From positions 1 to 53,148 of IMG/VR virus record IMGVR_UViG_3300042402_000726: DNA of 53,148 nt. The stretch is one strand, 5' to 3'. The translations under genes and the position numbers were made by a program. Numbering within the stretch: the first letter of the stretch is position 1; every line of letters begins with the position of its first letter. Shown here piece after piece: positions 34,001-41,362 of the stretch. The DNA comes from a virus. Under the pieces are notes generated by a model that saw only the letters and a program-made list of their open reading frames with translations, made no database searches and was not told the DNA's origin.

Positions 34001-36240
34001 ACCATTGTTTTCACAATGTGTGACTTGGTTGGATGGTTTGGCGTGCGTTGTGGTTTGTCTAACTGCAAACTGTCTTTGTCTACTCTGCCGCCTTGTGCGT
34101 AGCCTTGATCATCATTAGGTAATTTTTGACGCAATGCTTCACGTTTATCATACGCCCAATCATACCAATCACTTCCAGTTTTGAAGTCTACGCCTTTAGG
34201 CATGCGTCTTGTTTTTCTGTACGCTTTCATTTGCTTTTCTAAATCATTGAAACGATCAATATCAGTGATTGGTTTAACTTTGTTTAAATTGCGCGTAACA
34301 ACACGCGGCACTTCATCACTGTAGGTAACGAAGTTGCGCACGCCTTCTGGATTAGCAACCTTTGCTTTTTCGCCCATGTAAGTCGTGCCTGGAATACCTA
34401 ACTCATAAAGTTTTTGTGCGCCTTCTTTACCAGAACCAAATCGTTGCAAAATTGAGCTACCTTTTTCAACAGGATCATAATCTGCACCTTCTGGATGATA
34501 CAAGTCTGGATCATGACTTTGCAGAATATTTCTAACGTATTCGCTTTGCTCAGAAAGTGGCTTGTCGTAATCAAGAAAATGCTCGATTGACATAGGATCA
34601 ACTGCTTCGCGCTCTTTTGGAAACTCCATTGACACTTCATACAAGTGTGAGCCTTTTTGCTTTTTGTATAAGTTTTCGCCAATCTTTTGCGCTGGCAATC
34701 GTTTTGGCAAATCTTCTGGATAATCAGCGTATGACTCGTTGAGATAGTCTTTTACTTCATCTGGACGCTCGTGCATCATGTAGCGTTCATACACTTCCAT
34801 CGATGGATAATCTTGACGACGCTCTGCTTGATTGTACAAATTCATCAATTGCTCATCCATCCAGTCATCCTGTGGTGAATAAGTAGTAGCAACATAAGGA
34901 TCCTCGGTAATGTAGTTACCCCACCCGTAAGCCTGCCCACCTTCACCAGATCCCATGTGTGCTGTGTCAAACTCTTTAAACTTGTGTGGTGATCCGTGAT
35001 AGCCTTTGATGGCCATGCCAACAGGTAAATCCTCGGTTGCCTTAACACCTGGTGCTAATGTTGTCAGTGCATCAGCAAGTGACTGCGCACGACCACGTTT
35101 AAACTGTGGTACGTTGCTCATCTCTGGTATCTGCATTGGTGCATTGCCATAAGACCAGTTCTCAATCTCCTCTGGTGTTTTGCCCATGAGTAAATCACCA
35201 GCACCTAAGCCACCGGCTAGTGGCACCCAACTTGGAACTGTGTATTGATTGCCAACGTCACGCGCACTGCCAAGCATCTCGGCAAGTTTGCCAAGGTTCT
35301 CGTTTTGGTCTTGTGCTTTTACAATCCCACCTTCTGCGTACTTCTCTTTCAGCTCATCCAAACTACCAGCACGCTTTGTAATTTCTGGATACTCATCACC
35401 GAACATGACGTAATTTCTTGTGCCTTTGTCAGTGCTACGCGATGTTGCGTCTAAGTATTTAAGACCAGGTATGTCAAGGTTTTTTAAATATTGTTCAGCG
35501 TCTTTAATGGCAGATGCAAATTCATCATCATATCCGCTACGCATATATTTTAAAAAACTCTCTCCAGTTTTTTGTGACGGATCTAAATACCATTGTTTCT
35601 GATCTTTGTAAGCCTTGTTAGCGTTTTTGTAAAAATCAGATTTTTTTAATTTGTTTCTTACATAATCACTTTGCTCGCTCAATGGTTGATCCCAGTCTAG
35701 CAAATGATGCTCACCAAGTGGATCTGTTGCTTCACGCTCTGCGTTAGGCCAACGGATTGAGGTTTCGTAGATGTTTCCGCCTTTTTGCGCTTTCATATCT
35801 TCTATTTCTTGCAACAAAGCAGCTTCTTTTTCTTTATCACCTCTTAATTTTGCGGTATCAGCATGGTATTTTTTTAAAAATATTTTATTTTGATACTCAT
35901 CAACTGGAACACCTGCTGTCATATAAGTTTTTGCAACCAAAGGATTTTCTGCAAAATAAAGTCCATGTCCATATGCTTGCGCACCTTCGCCTGTTCCAAT
36001 CTTTGACATGTCAAACCGATCAAACAAATGTGGCGTACCATGATAGGCTTTGATCGCACCACCAAGTCCAGCGGTATCAATAATGAAATTAGGATCACGC
36101 ATCTGCTCAGTCGTTGGAACTGAACGCACCGCTGCGTCTTTTAATCCAGTGATGAATTTTGTCGCATTAGGATAACCACCAAGCAATTGCTCGTAGTCTT
36201 CTAAGCCATATCTGCTTGCTAAATCTTTTAAGTCTGCCAT
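31042..36240 (-). CDS. Giant multi-domain polyvalent protein with two ADP-ribosyltransferase modules
   Basis: About 1732 residues; the ATG at 36240 follows AGGAG, preferred over the TTG at 36246. Approximate modules: ART-PolyVal-like domain 1 at 64-290 (AYHGTPHLFDRF, GLYFAEN, FGDEYP); linker cassette at 317-410 shared with the adjacent PcfJ-like gene; ART-like domain 2 at 412-655 (GYHGSPHKFKEF, GNYITED, YSDEVPR); a DUF5872-like basic segment at 733-808 (KIIRFGEQGA, SFKARHAKNIAKGK); a YPLFVNA/LAYRPGWHAGD module at 890-1100; an RPD/MTEYSIG module at 1155-1250; and a C-terminal YPFVTSMSDRT/GGQDYMF module. Y-A-x-G-G-x-V marks most junctions. ART activity on host proteins is inferred and unproven; such proteins are thought to be delivered with phage DNA. 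Confidence 0.82.
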   Translation of the reverse strand: MADLKDLASRYGLEDYEQLLGGYPNATKFITGLKDAAVRSVPTTEQMRDPNFIIDTAGLGGAIKAYHGTPHLFDRFDMSKIGTGEGAQAYGHGLYFAENPLVAKTYMTAGVPVDEYQNKIFLKKYHADTAKLRGDKEKEAALLQEIEDMKAQKGGNIYETSIRWPNAEREATDPLGEHHLLDWDQPLSEQSDYVRNKLKKSDFYKNANKAYKDQKQWYLDPSQKTGESFLKYMRSGYDDEFASAIKDAEQYLKNLDIPGLKYLDATSRSTDKGTRNYVMFGDEYPEITKRAGSLDELKEKYAEGGIVKAQDQNENLGKLAEMLGSARDVGNQYTVPSWVPLAGGLGAGDLLMGKTPEEIENWSYGNAPMQIPEMSNVPQFKRGRAQSLADALTTLAPGVKATEDLPVGMAIKGYHGSPHKFKEFDTAHMGSGEGGQAYGWGNYITEDPYVATTYSPQDDWMDEQLMNLYNQAERRQDYPSMEVYERYMMHERPDEVKDYLNESYADYPEDLPKRLPAQKIGENLYKKQKGSHLYEVSMEFPKEREAVDPMSIEHFLDYDKPLSEQSEYVRNILQSHDPDLYHPEGADYDPVEKGSSILQRFGSGKEGAQKLYELGIPGTTYMGEKAKVANPEGVRNFVTYSDEVPRVVTRNLNKVKPITDIDRFNDLEKQMKAYRKTRRMPKGVDFKTGSDWYDWAYDKREALRQKLPNDDQGYAQGGRVDKDSLQLDKPQRTPNHPTKSHIVKTMVDGKEKIIRFGEQGAETAGKPKEGESDRMTAKRESFKARHAKNIAKGKSSAAYWADKVKWAEGGEVDLSDDSIMSKLDELAGGGDYAADLEQLKRAYPNATKFFDATKTALEDTVPTIEQMRDPDYLIEHLNPMALSMGAPEKTVKAYKLFRTKENDPDTLYPLFVNADKPVPSDEWVAAEAGAPATQNADKVKSLLGPLAYRPGWHAGDVPVATHIGKGGKPPVYRPSEHTWAEVEFPNDVDWQTLANERGMNKKGIMIPKFAHITDQLPEGGFYRYKTSPNMTGQWLIGGSMKLGKNLSDEEVKAINEASGLGVEDLPRFHEYLSRNADNPEELARVINSTAGKNEYFHMLKSAKDRELDDLLKQYEQFTDAKSLKSLDARYNKYLKKGYAEGGSVQALHDKYEESDYGYGDRPDKTKKGLGYFGELERPDGTGVMTEYSIGVPINDKEMDIPTLVPTLTTEEVQHILKIKDGEHIPHNIVSKAIEHAHKRIKEGKPVFATEKDLYANGGSVNSDTLAERLYNRAMAHFDDLMANKYADGGSVSEFEDPAHERLYRRAMAHFDDMSAKQNFGDNDSMIASTILHPVEAAKRAGNAFMRNVDIAGGRPQKILDESSWYPVGIKPSMDEQAQAGLDLAGLAQTGAMPFAPESASGVLGTIHKLRIGDLGYDLRFDDRKLEQEKLQNMMLQLTRPENEKRIISLANYEGYPFVTSMSDRTNVGKLHYINDRPVDVDLQGGQDYMFNNPGQVWASGKDPVNAIMKYGKELSARTGGLDPLYMPWRMAPTGGDYANMTGETMLKYMNANMNKKEKRAVNKSIKDFIPDFKGIESEEGIDQFRNTPDKVRKELKNHLDTKYRNAGGISIGEARLAVADPSQLLAPDTGLQNVGQIFVGNPIIQESGHRAYPKGVPGQGLGMLDRDISAYELMPDVAEYRGLMDLKNPRTRDIRALQMKPYGGIITDKVLRNLGYAKGGSVGLQELANKYM
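32378..32490 (-). repeat. Tandem peptide repeat inside the giant gene
   Basis: On the minus strand YNRAMAHFDDLMANKYADGGS is followed after a short spacer by YRRAMAHFDDMSAKQNF (residues about 1272-1320). The matching DNA segments near 32300-32335 and 32395-32440 share catcaaartgcgccatygct. It looks like an internal duplication around the Y-A-x-G-G motif. Confidence 0.7.
35070..35260. repeat. Cassette repeated in the two polyvalent genes (copy 1)
   Basis: About 190 bp similar to 38068-38255 in the same orientation. It encodes VPxWVPLxGGxGAGDxLxG, then PEEIENWSYGxAPM, then PEMSNVPQFKxGRAQSLAD in both proteins. The shared module lies directly before the second ART domain here. Confidence 0.85.
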
Positions 36241-36249
36241 GGTCAACTC

Positions 36250-38325
36250 CTAGTAATTATGTGGCGCATCAATTGATGCAACGATGTCGTCTACTTTCAT
36301 AGGATCGTACATTGTTGGTGGTGTGCCGACAAGTCCACCGTTGGCAAAATTGACATTTTTTTGAAGAAAGTCATCCATCAATGATTCAATCTCATTATCA
36401 GTTGCATATCTTCCAAACTTTTCTTTTGCTATGTTTTGCAATTCTGGATGAAGATGAGAGTTTTCTCGATTTAAATCAATCAACCCAGTGTTTTCAAAAT
36501 CCCCAACACTCGACCAATCTTTTGATCTCACAAAGTCTTGCACAGCAGGAAGATATTTTGCATTAGGCGCAGCGTTTTGTTTGCCTTTGATTTGAACGAT
36601 TTTTGGCGGAGCATCACCATATATCATGCGCATATATTCATTTGCGGCATCTAAATCTTTTAAATGCGGGTTTTGTTGATTGTACTCAGCTATATTTGCT
36701 TGAAGAATCTTACGTTCATCATTGGGTAAGTTCATATAAATATTTTCATAATGATGCGCAGGATTCATATTTGTTGTTTCAATCGTCACATGCGGTTCAC
36801 CACGTCTATCACGCAATGAGTAAATATTGGTATCACCCCTTCCTACCTCATCACAATACTGACCGACACAATGCCCCATCGTGTCACCTTCAAAATTCAG
36901 TGCGGCTTGTAGTGCATCACGTCTTTCAATTTCTTTATAATCAAGCAAAGCATCTTCTGGTGTAGTGCCGCTAGACCATACCACACCATTTTGATCAAAT
37001 ATTGCTGGATTACCACGACTGTTTTCAGCTATATAATGACCTTCCTGCAATGTAGGCTCTGGCATTTTCATTTGCATCCAAGCTAATCCTTGATCTGGAT
37101 ATTCTTTGTGCATTACGGTTGCAGCGTTGCGACCTTCTTTGAGCTTCTCAGCGTCACGCCATGCGTTGATCTTGGCAACATGCTCAACAGCCTGCGGCAT
37201 GGAAACGCGACTGAGCTTTGCTGGATCTATGCGCAAAAAGTCTGGAAGATCTGTGTCTGGGCGTGTAGCTTTGCGAAGTTCGTCAGCAAGTTTGTCAAAT
37301 CCAGTTCCCATCATACTATCTGGTAGATAAACCCTATCTTCATCGCTAAGGTTTGATAGCCAAGGATTTCTGTTTTTATCCTCGCTATTAACGTATTTAA
37401 CTGTTATAGGCGTAATGTTTCTATCAGCGTAATGTTCCCACAGTTTACCTATGCCGGTTTTTGCAATCCCTTCTACTGGGTATCCTGCACTGTGACGTTT
37501 ATCCATCACATCATCAATGTCAAATTCACGAGGATCTCTTGGCGTGTAATGCAGAGGATTGTAACCTTCAAGCTCTGAGATCTTGTCTTGAATTGTAAGA
37601 GCATCTCTATTGGCATTAGCCATGCGATTAGCAATTACCTCTGGTGGTAATCCCATGTCTTCATACTTAGCGGCAAGCTCTTGCAAGTTTGGGATCTTTG
37701 ATTGTTGCTGACTGATAAGCACATCACGTTTGGCAGGCCATTCCTCCGCAATGCGTCGAATAGGATCTTCTGGCGTACCCATTTCGTTTTTGATGTACTT
37801 GCCGAGCTTTTGCTGTAGCCAATCGTTAACTGCCATGACCGGTACAGTTTCATTATATTCGTGTGGCATTAGGTGCATACCGGCACGCGCATAACCAGCA
37901 AGCTCTGGATCTACTGATCGAGTAAATTGATTAGCGGCTTTTTCTGGCGTTCTGCCAAAAGTATCAAGCCAATTACCACCCTTTGGCTTGATGATCATCC
38001 CAACATTGCCAGCCATTGCATTGCGTGCGGTGCTTTCGGCAGGACCGGCAAGCAACATGGCTGTGTCAGCTAACGATTGTGCGCGTCCTTTTTTGAATTG
38101 CGGTACGTTACTCATCTCCGGAACACGCATAGGCGCATCACCATATGACCAGTTTTCTATTTCTTCGGGTGCGTTTCCAAGTAACATGTCACCAGCACCA
38201 GATCCACCAAGTAGCGGAACCCAGTCTGGAACAGAATATTGATTGCCAGATGATTTGGCGGTTTGAAGAAGCTCTGCAAGTTTTGCAAGGCTAGGCTGTT
38301 GTGGTATTGCTCTGTTATACGGCAT
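36250..38325 (-). CDS. PcfJ-like polyvalent-type protein
   Basis: 691 residues. N-terminal about 100 residues are the cassette shared with the giant protein (PQFKKGRAQSLADTAMLLAG). The centre is helical with YTPRDPREFDIDDVMDKRHS. Residues about 490-545 match the PcfJ-like pattern: EGDTMGHCVGQYCDEV, then DTNIYSLRDRRGEPHVTIET, known from conjugative and phage polyvalent proteins (function unknown; possibly a nucleic-acid- or protein-modifying fold). The end is FANGGLVGTPPTMYDPM. It overlaps terL by 11 bp and is followed by the giant ART protein, so the pair appears to be one effector locus. Confidence 0.75.
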   Translation of the reverse strand: MPYNRAIPQQPSLAKLAELLQTAKSSGNQYSVPDWVPLLGGSGAGDMLLGNAPEEIENWSYGDAPMRVPEMSNVPQFKKGRAQSLADTAMLLAGPAESTARNAMAGNVGMIIKPKGGNWLDTFGRTPEKAANQFTRSVDPELAGYARAGMHLMPHEYNETVPVMAVNDWLQQKLGKYIKNEMGTPEDPIRRIAEEWPAKRDVLISQQQSKIPNLQELAAKYEDMGLPPEVIANRMANANRDALTIQDKISELEGYNPLHYTPRDPREFDIDDVMDKRHSAGYPVEGIAKTGIGKLWEHYADRNITPITVKYVNSEDKNRNPWLSNLSDEDRVYLPDSMMGTGFDKLADELRKATRPDTDLPDFLRIDPAKLSRVSMPQAVEHVAKINAWRDAEKLKEGRNAATVMHKEYPDQGLAWMQMKMPEPTLQEGHYIAENSRGNPAIFDQNGVVWSSGTTPEDALLDYKEIERRDALQAALNFEGDTMGHCVGQYCDEVGRGDTNIYSLRDRRGEPHVTIETTNMNPAHHYENIYMNLPNDERKILQANIAEYNQQNPHLKDLDAANEYMRMIYGDAPPKIVQIKGKQNAAPNAKYLPAVQDFVRSKDWSSVGDFENTGLIDLNRENSHLHPELQNIAKEKFGRYATDNEIESLMDDFLQKNVNFANGGLVGTPPTMYDPMKVDDIVASIDAPHNY
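38068..38255. repeat. Cassette repeated in the two polyvalent genes (copy 2)
   Basis: Counterpart of 35070-35260. Similar at DNA and protein level, near the N-terminus of the PcfJ-like gene. This suggests gene-internal duplication or shuffling between adjacent polyvalent genes. Confidence 0.85.
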
Positions 38326-39865
38326 AAGGATTCACTCGCTCACGTTTTGGCTCACGTCGCTCGTCGATGTCCTTTGCTACCGGTAACTCAAACCATCCAT
38401 CGTCTTTGAGATAGATGACCGCCTGCGTGAACGTATCGACATAGTCGTCGTGTTCTGCCACTGGAAATTTTGCCAGTTGTTTTAAAAATGCAGCCGCCCA
38501 ACTAACAGGTTGACCACGATTCTTTTTAGACTCTGGGATCCACAACAAACCCAACTCTAATGTCGGTGCAGCTTGGTGTGCGCGTGAAATCTTGTCTGCT
38601 TTACCGGGATTATAACCCACTGCTGGAACTTTCGCCAATCTCAGATCCTGCAATAATGACTGCCCACTTGCCTTGGCTTCCACCAGGATACGATCCGGTC
38701 TGCGTGCGCGTGAATGTGGTGACTCTTTTGACATCCCACCATACTCGGTTGTCCAATCCTTGATTGCCTTGGCACGCAGATCTGGGTAGCTGAGATGTTC
38801 ATCCCACGCATCAATGAGCATTGCGTTGCGCTCGCCCTTGTGCGTAAACATTGCCCACACGGTGCAAGCCGTTGGATCGCCTGTGGTCTTCTCGGTGAAC
38901 GCGCAGTCGTATGACTGCAAGATGTATTCAAACGGAGGCAAGCCATCATCTGCTGACCATAAGCCAAAGTATTTGGTCTTGAGGATACCACCAGATACCG
39001 GTGCTGGATCTTGCTGCAACTGTCCAGCAGTACCATATTCACCCAGCAGTTGCTTGAGCATCGTGATTTCTTTATCGCCAAACCGATCTGGGCAGATCAG
39101 CTCGCCTTTTACTTTACGAGGATCATACGCACCAAGGATAGTTTTACGATGCTTACCATCCCACTCTGCGGGAATACAGATATGCTCCCAGCCTTTGATG
39201 TCGTTTAAGATATGACCGCTGATGTCACGCTCGTGCAAACGTTGCATGACCGTCACCATCGCATCGGTTTTTGGGTTATTAAGACGTGTTGACCACACCA
39301 TGTCAAACCACTCGAGGTCTGACTCACGCATCGCTTCAGACTGAGCCGCCTGTGCGCCATGTGGATCATCCAGTATCAATCGTGATCCACCCTCACCCGT
39401 TGCCGTACCGCCAACAGACGTTGCAAGTCGATAGCCAGTCTTGTCGTTTTCAAAACGTTGCTTGGCGTTCTGATCGCCAGCAAACTTGAACATGTGACCC
39501 CAACGCTCTTGATACCAAGGTGACTGTAGCAATCTTCGTGTCTTCAAATTGTCGCGTGTTGACAGCGTGCCAGAATAAGACGCGCAAAGGAACTTCTGAG
39601 CAGGATCTGTGATCCACTCCCATGCCGGCCACATCACTGACACAATCGTTGATTTAGAATGACGCGGAGGAATGTTGATGAGCAGTCGATGTATCTCGCC
39701 AGCACTGACTGCTTCGAGATGCTCGCAAATCTCCTCGATGTGCCATGACTCCATGAATTGAATACCGGGTTCAACGACATGCCATGACTGTTTAACAAAT
39801 TCATAGAGTGAAGCAGACGCTGCGCGTCGTGCCTTCTCAGCCTTGACCTTTTCAAGCAGTGTCAC
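38315..39865 (-). CDS. terL: Terminase large subunit
   Basis: 516 residues starting at a GTG that overlaps the TerS stop (GTGA). The ATPase domain has NIPPRHSKSTIVSVM as Walker A near residue 65, AYSG-type and LILDDPH as Walker B near 165, and MQRLHERDISG as coupling motif. The nuclease domain has SYDCAFTEKTTGDPTA near 313, LVEAKASGQSLLQDL near 395 and HDDYVDTFTQAVIYL near the end, with Asp/Glu residues for metal. It packages phage DNA through the portal and cuts it. The small subunit precedes it. Confidence 0.96.
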   Translation of the reverse strand: MTLLEKVKAEKARRAASASLYEFVKQSWHVVEPGIQFMESWHIEEICEHLEAVSAGEIHRLLINIPPRHSKSTIVSVMWPAWEWITDPAQKFLCASYSGTLSTRDNLKTRRLLQSPWYQERWGHMFKFAGDQNAKQRFENDKTGYRLATSVGGTATGEGGSRLILDDPHGAQAAQSEAMRESDLEWFDMVWSTRLNNPKTDAMVTVMQRLHERDISGHILNDIKGWEHICIPAEWDGKHRKTILGAYDPRKVKGELICPDRFGDKEITMLKQLLGEYGTAGQLQQDPAPVSGGILKTKYFGLWSADDGLPPFEYILQSYDCAFTEKTTGDPTACTVWAMFTHKGERNAMLIDAWDEHLSYPDLRAKAIKDWTTEYGGMSKESPHSRARRPDRILVEAKASGQSLLQDLRLAKVPAVGYNPGKADKISRAHQAAPTLELGLLWIPESKKNRGQPVSWAAAFLKQLAKFPVAEHDDYVDTFTQAVIYLKDDGWFELPVAKDIDERREPKRERVNPYAV

Positions 39866-40398
39866 GCACTCGCCTTTTGAAGTAGCGCATGCATCGTATC
39901 CAGTTCATCATCGCTCAACCCTTTAAAATCACCAGCCGTTTGTTGCGTGTTGTTGATCTGAATGGCGGTATCAATGTCTTTGCCTAGGATTGTTTCTTTT
40001 CCTTTTTGCAGTGCATTCTGCGCTTGCGTGTGTTCTTGGATGGTAATTGTTTCATCCACTTTGCGCATCATAGTGGACAAATTCTTCATGGTAGATTTCT
40101 TAAAGAACTCTAAATGACTGAGTCTTTCGTTAACCAAATCATTATGCACAATGATGTCTGTTTCTTTTAATGTATCCTTCTGTTTCTTTATTTCGCTAAG
40201 TGATTGTTTTGCGGCTGTTTCTTTTATTACAAGCTGTTTCTTTTCTTCAGACTTAATCCAATTGTATTTTGTAGCACGTTTACTTATCTGTGATCGTGAT
40301 TTAATGCTTACATTTTCACGCTCGACTATCTCAGCCAGTGATAATCCAGCCTCATAATAACTTTGCACCAATTGCCAATCTTTTTCACTGTAAGCCAT
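39862..40398 (-). CDS. terS: Terminase small subunit
   Basis: 178 residues. N-terminal helix-turn-helix (WQLVQSYYEAGLSLAEIVER, then SIKSRSQISKRATKYNW), followed by a Lys/Glu-rich coiled coil and a C-terminal part (DFKGLSDDELDTMHALLQKA), the layout of many phage TerS. It lies directly before terL and overlaps its start. TerS recognises the packaging site and loads TerL. The HTH resembles the N-terminal domain of the preceding GIY-YIG protein. Confidence 0.87.
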   Translation of the reverse strand: MAYSEKDWQLVQSYYEAGLSLAEIVERENVSIKSRSQISKRATKYNWIKSEEKKQLVIKETAAKQSLSEIKKQKDTLKETDIIVHNDLVNERLSHLEFFKKSTMKNLSTMMRKVDETITIQEHTQAQNALQKGKETILGKDIDTAIQINNTQQTAGDFKGLSDDELDTMHALLQKASA

Positions 40399-40879
40399 TG
40401 ATCACCTCATCTACATTTGATAGTGCATCATCAATGTATTGCAAATCTTTTTCATCAAGCCTAAACCATTCACCACGCACATGTTTTTTATTAAAAAAGA
40501 TGTGTAGCATTTTTTCTATAGTTGCCGGTGCTTTGGTTTCGTAGGCTTTGAATGCAAATAAATTATAAGGACATCCAGTTTGCATTGAGCTTAACCTTGA
40601 ATTTATATCATTGGTGATGCCAATCTTGTAAATACCATCAAATTCTTTAGCAGTGATAATGTAAAGAATATTAGATGCTTTGATCCATTTTATTTTGTTT
40701 TGTTCTTCTTCTGATAATACGCTTTTAAACACGTCTTTTTGCCAACCACGTTGTTTGGCTTGTTTTGAAATGTTTGATCCATCAATACCTGTCAAAGCTG
40801 TAATTTGTCTTAAAGATTTTCCATCTTCATAAAAACCTTTTGCTTTTGCCCAGGCTTCTTGCGTCGCCCTCTTTGCCAT
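40385..40879 (-). CDS. TerS-like HTH fused to a GIY-YIG (T5orf172/MUG113-like) domain
   Basis: 164 residues. Residues 1-60 match the TerS HTH: EAWAKAKGFYEDGKSLRQIT, SNISKQAKQRGW parallels YYEAGLSLAEIV/ISKRATKYNW. Residues about 68-155 show ILYIITAKEFDGIYKIGITN, then DINSRLSSMQTG, and later ATIEKMLHIFF, then GEWFRLDEKDL: a GIY-YIG-type nuclease with K-I-G-I-T and a later Glu. It is the first gene of the packaging operon and overlaps terS by 14 bp. Possibilities: a homing endonuclease that borrowed the TerS DNA-binding domain, or a pac/cos-specific nuclease. Confidence 0.85.
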   Translation of the reverse strand: MAKRATQEAWAKAKGFYEDGKSLRQITALTGIDGSNISKQAKQRGWQKDVFKSVLSEEEQNKIKWIKASNILYIITAKEFDGIYKIGITNDINSRLSSMQTGCPYNLFAFKAYETKAPATIEKMLHIFFNKKHVRGEWFRLDEKDLQYIDDALSNVDEVINGLQ

Positions 40880-40988
40880 CTGCTACCTCTCGATTGCACA
40901 ATAAAATAAATAAACTATGACTAAAAGCACTGTTTACTGCCCCATGACAATCAGTTCTAATCTTCCCTATGTCATTAGTAGACTACCG

Positions 40989-41195
40989 TTACCAGTAGCC
41001 GTAACCCGTGTGGATCGCGTAGCTAGTGCGACTTATCCACTTTAAAGGCTGCAAGGTTGCGAATTGCGGTACGCTACGAGCAATGCTTTTAGTGATAGTA
41101 AAAAACCACCACGCCATAAACTGCAATGAGTGGTGGCCGTGTTTTAGTTGATAGTTGCCGGTACTGATCTCCGACATGGTGTTATTTGTTGACAT
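40989..41195 (-). CDS. Doubtful small protein (68 aa)
   Basis: An open frame from the ATG at 41195 with a weak ribosome site. The product has a hydrophobic middle (LQFMAWWFFTITKSIARSV) and ends TGYGYW. The hairpin and T6 tract at 41100-41136 fall inside it, encoding HHSLQFMAWWFF. If that is a working terminator, this is not a gene. No relative is recognised. Confidence 0.25.
   Translation of the reverse strand: MSTNNTMSEISTGNYQLKHGHHSLQFMAWWFFTITKSIARSVPQFATLQPLKWISRTSYAIHTGYGYW
41100..41136 (-). terminator. Predicted terminator of the tRNA-like transcript
   Basis: On the minus strand CCACCAC (41136-41130 side) pairs perfectly with GTGGTGG (41112-41106 side), 7 bp with a 17-nt loop, then TTTTTT at 41105-41100. 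The loop is long, but the GC-rich stem and T6 are convincing. It would end an RNA of about 260 nt begun at the 41363-41392 promoter. Confidence 0.5.
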
Positions 41196-41277
41196 ACTTT
41201 CAGTCAATCCCAAGTTTCCTATTCGCACCGACGTGCCATTACCGCTGTGCATCAGCCTTCGCATTAACTATCACAAC

Positions 41278-41358
41278 TGGCGACTGTTGGGAGTTGAACC
41301 CAAATCAAGCAACTTTTAACGTTAGACCTCGCTGGTAGCTAACCAGCCTTCAATCGCC
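41278..41358 (-). tRNA. tRNA-like element (UAA-like anticodon, aberrant D-arm)
   Basis: On the minus strand GCGATTG pairs with CAGTCGC (7 bp, one wobble; an extra G-C pair extends it). The T-arm is canonical: TTGGG, loop TTCAACT, CCCAA. Before it lie a 5-nt variable loop and an anticodon-like arm (TAAC, loop GTTAAAA with U33 and A37, GTTG), giving a TAA anticodon. The D region, however, has GCTGG/CCAGC with six extra nucleotides and position 8 is A. A class I shape also does not suit tRNA-Leu. It is either a degenerate tRNA or a tRNA mimic. No CCA is encoded in the right place. Confidence 0.4.
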
Positions 41359-41362
41359 ATGT

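Noticed and set aside
2745-40879. Plus-strand open frames of 60-180 codons inside the virion genes, for example 32192-32731, 26465-26806 and 10604-10921
   Set aside because: They are antisense shadows of large minus-strand genes with strong domain evidence, and lack ribosome sites or protein-like composition.
40989-41264. A longer 91-codon frame on the minus strand beginning at 41264
   Set aside because: Its first part overlaps structured RNA sequence and looks random; only the shorter 41195 start is listed, at low confidence.
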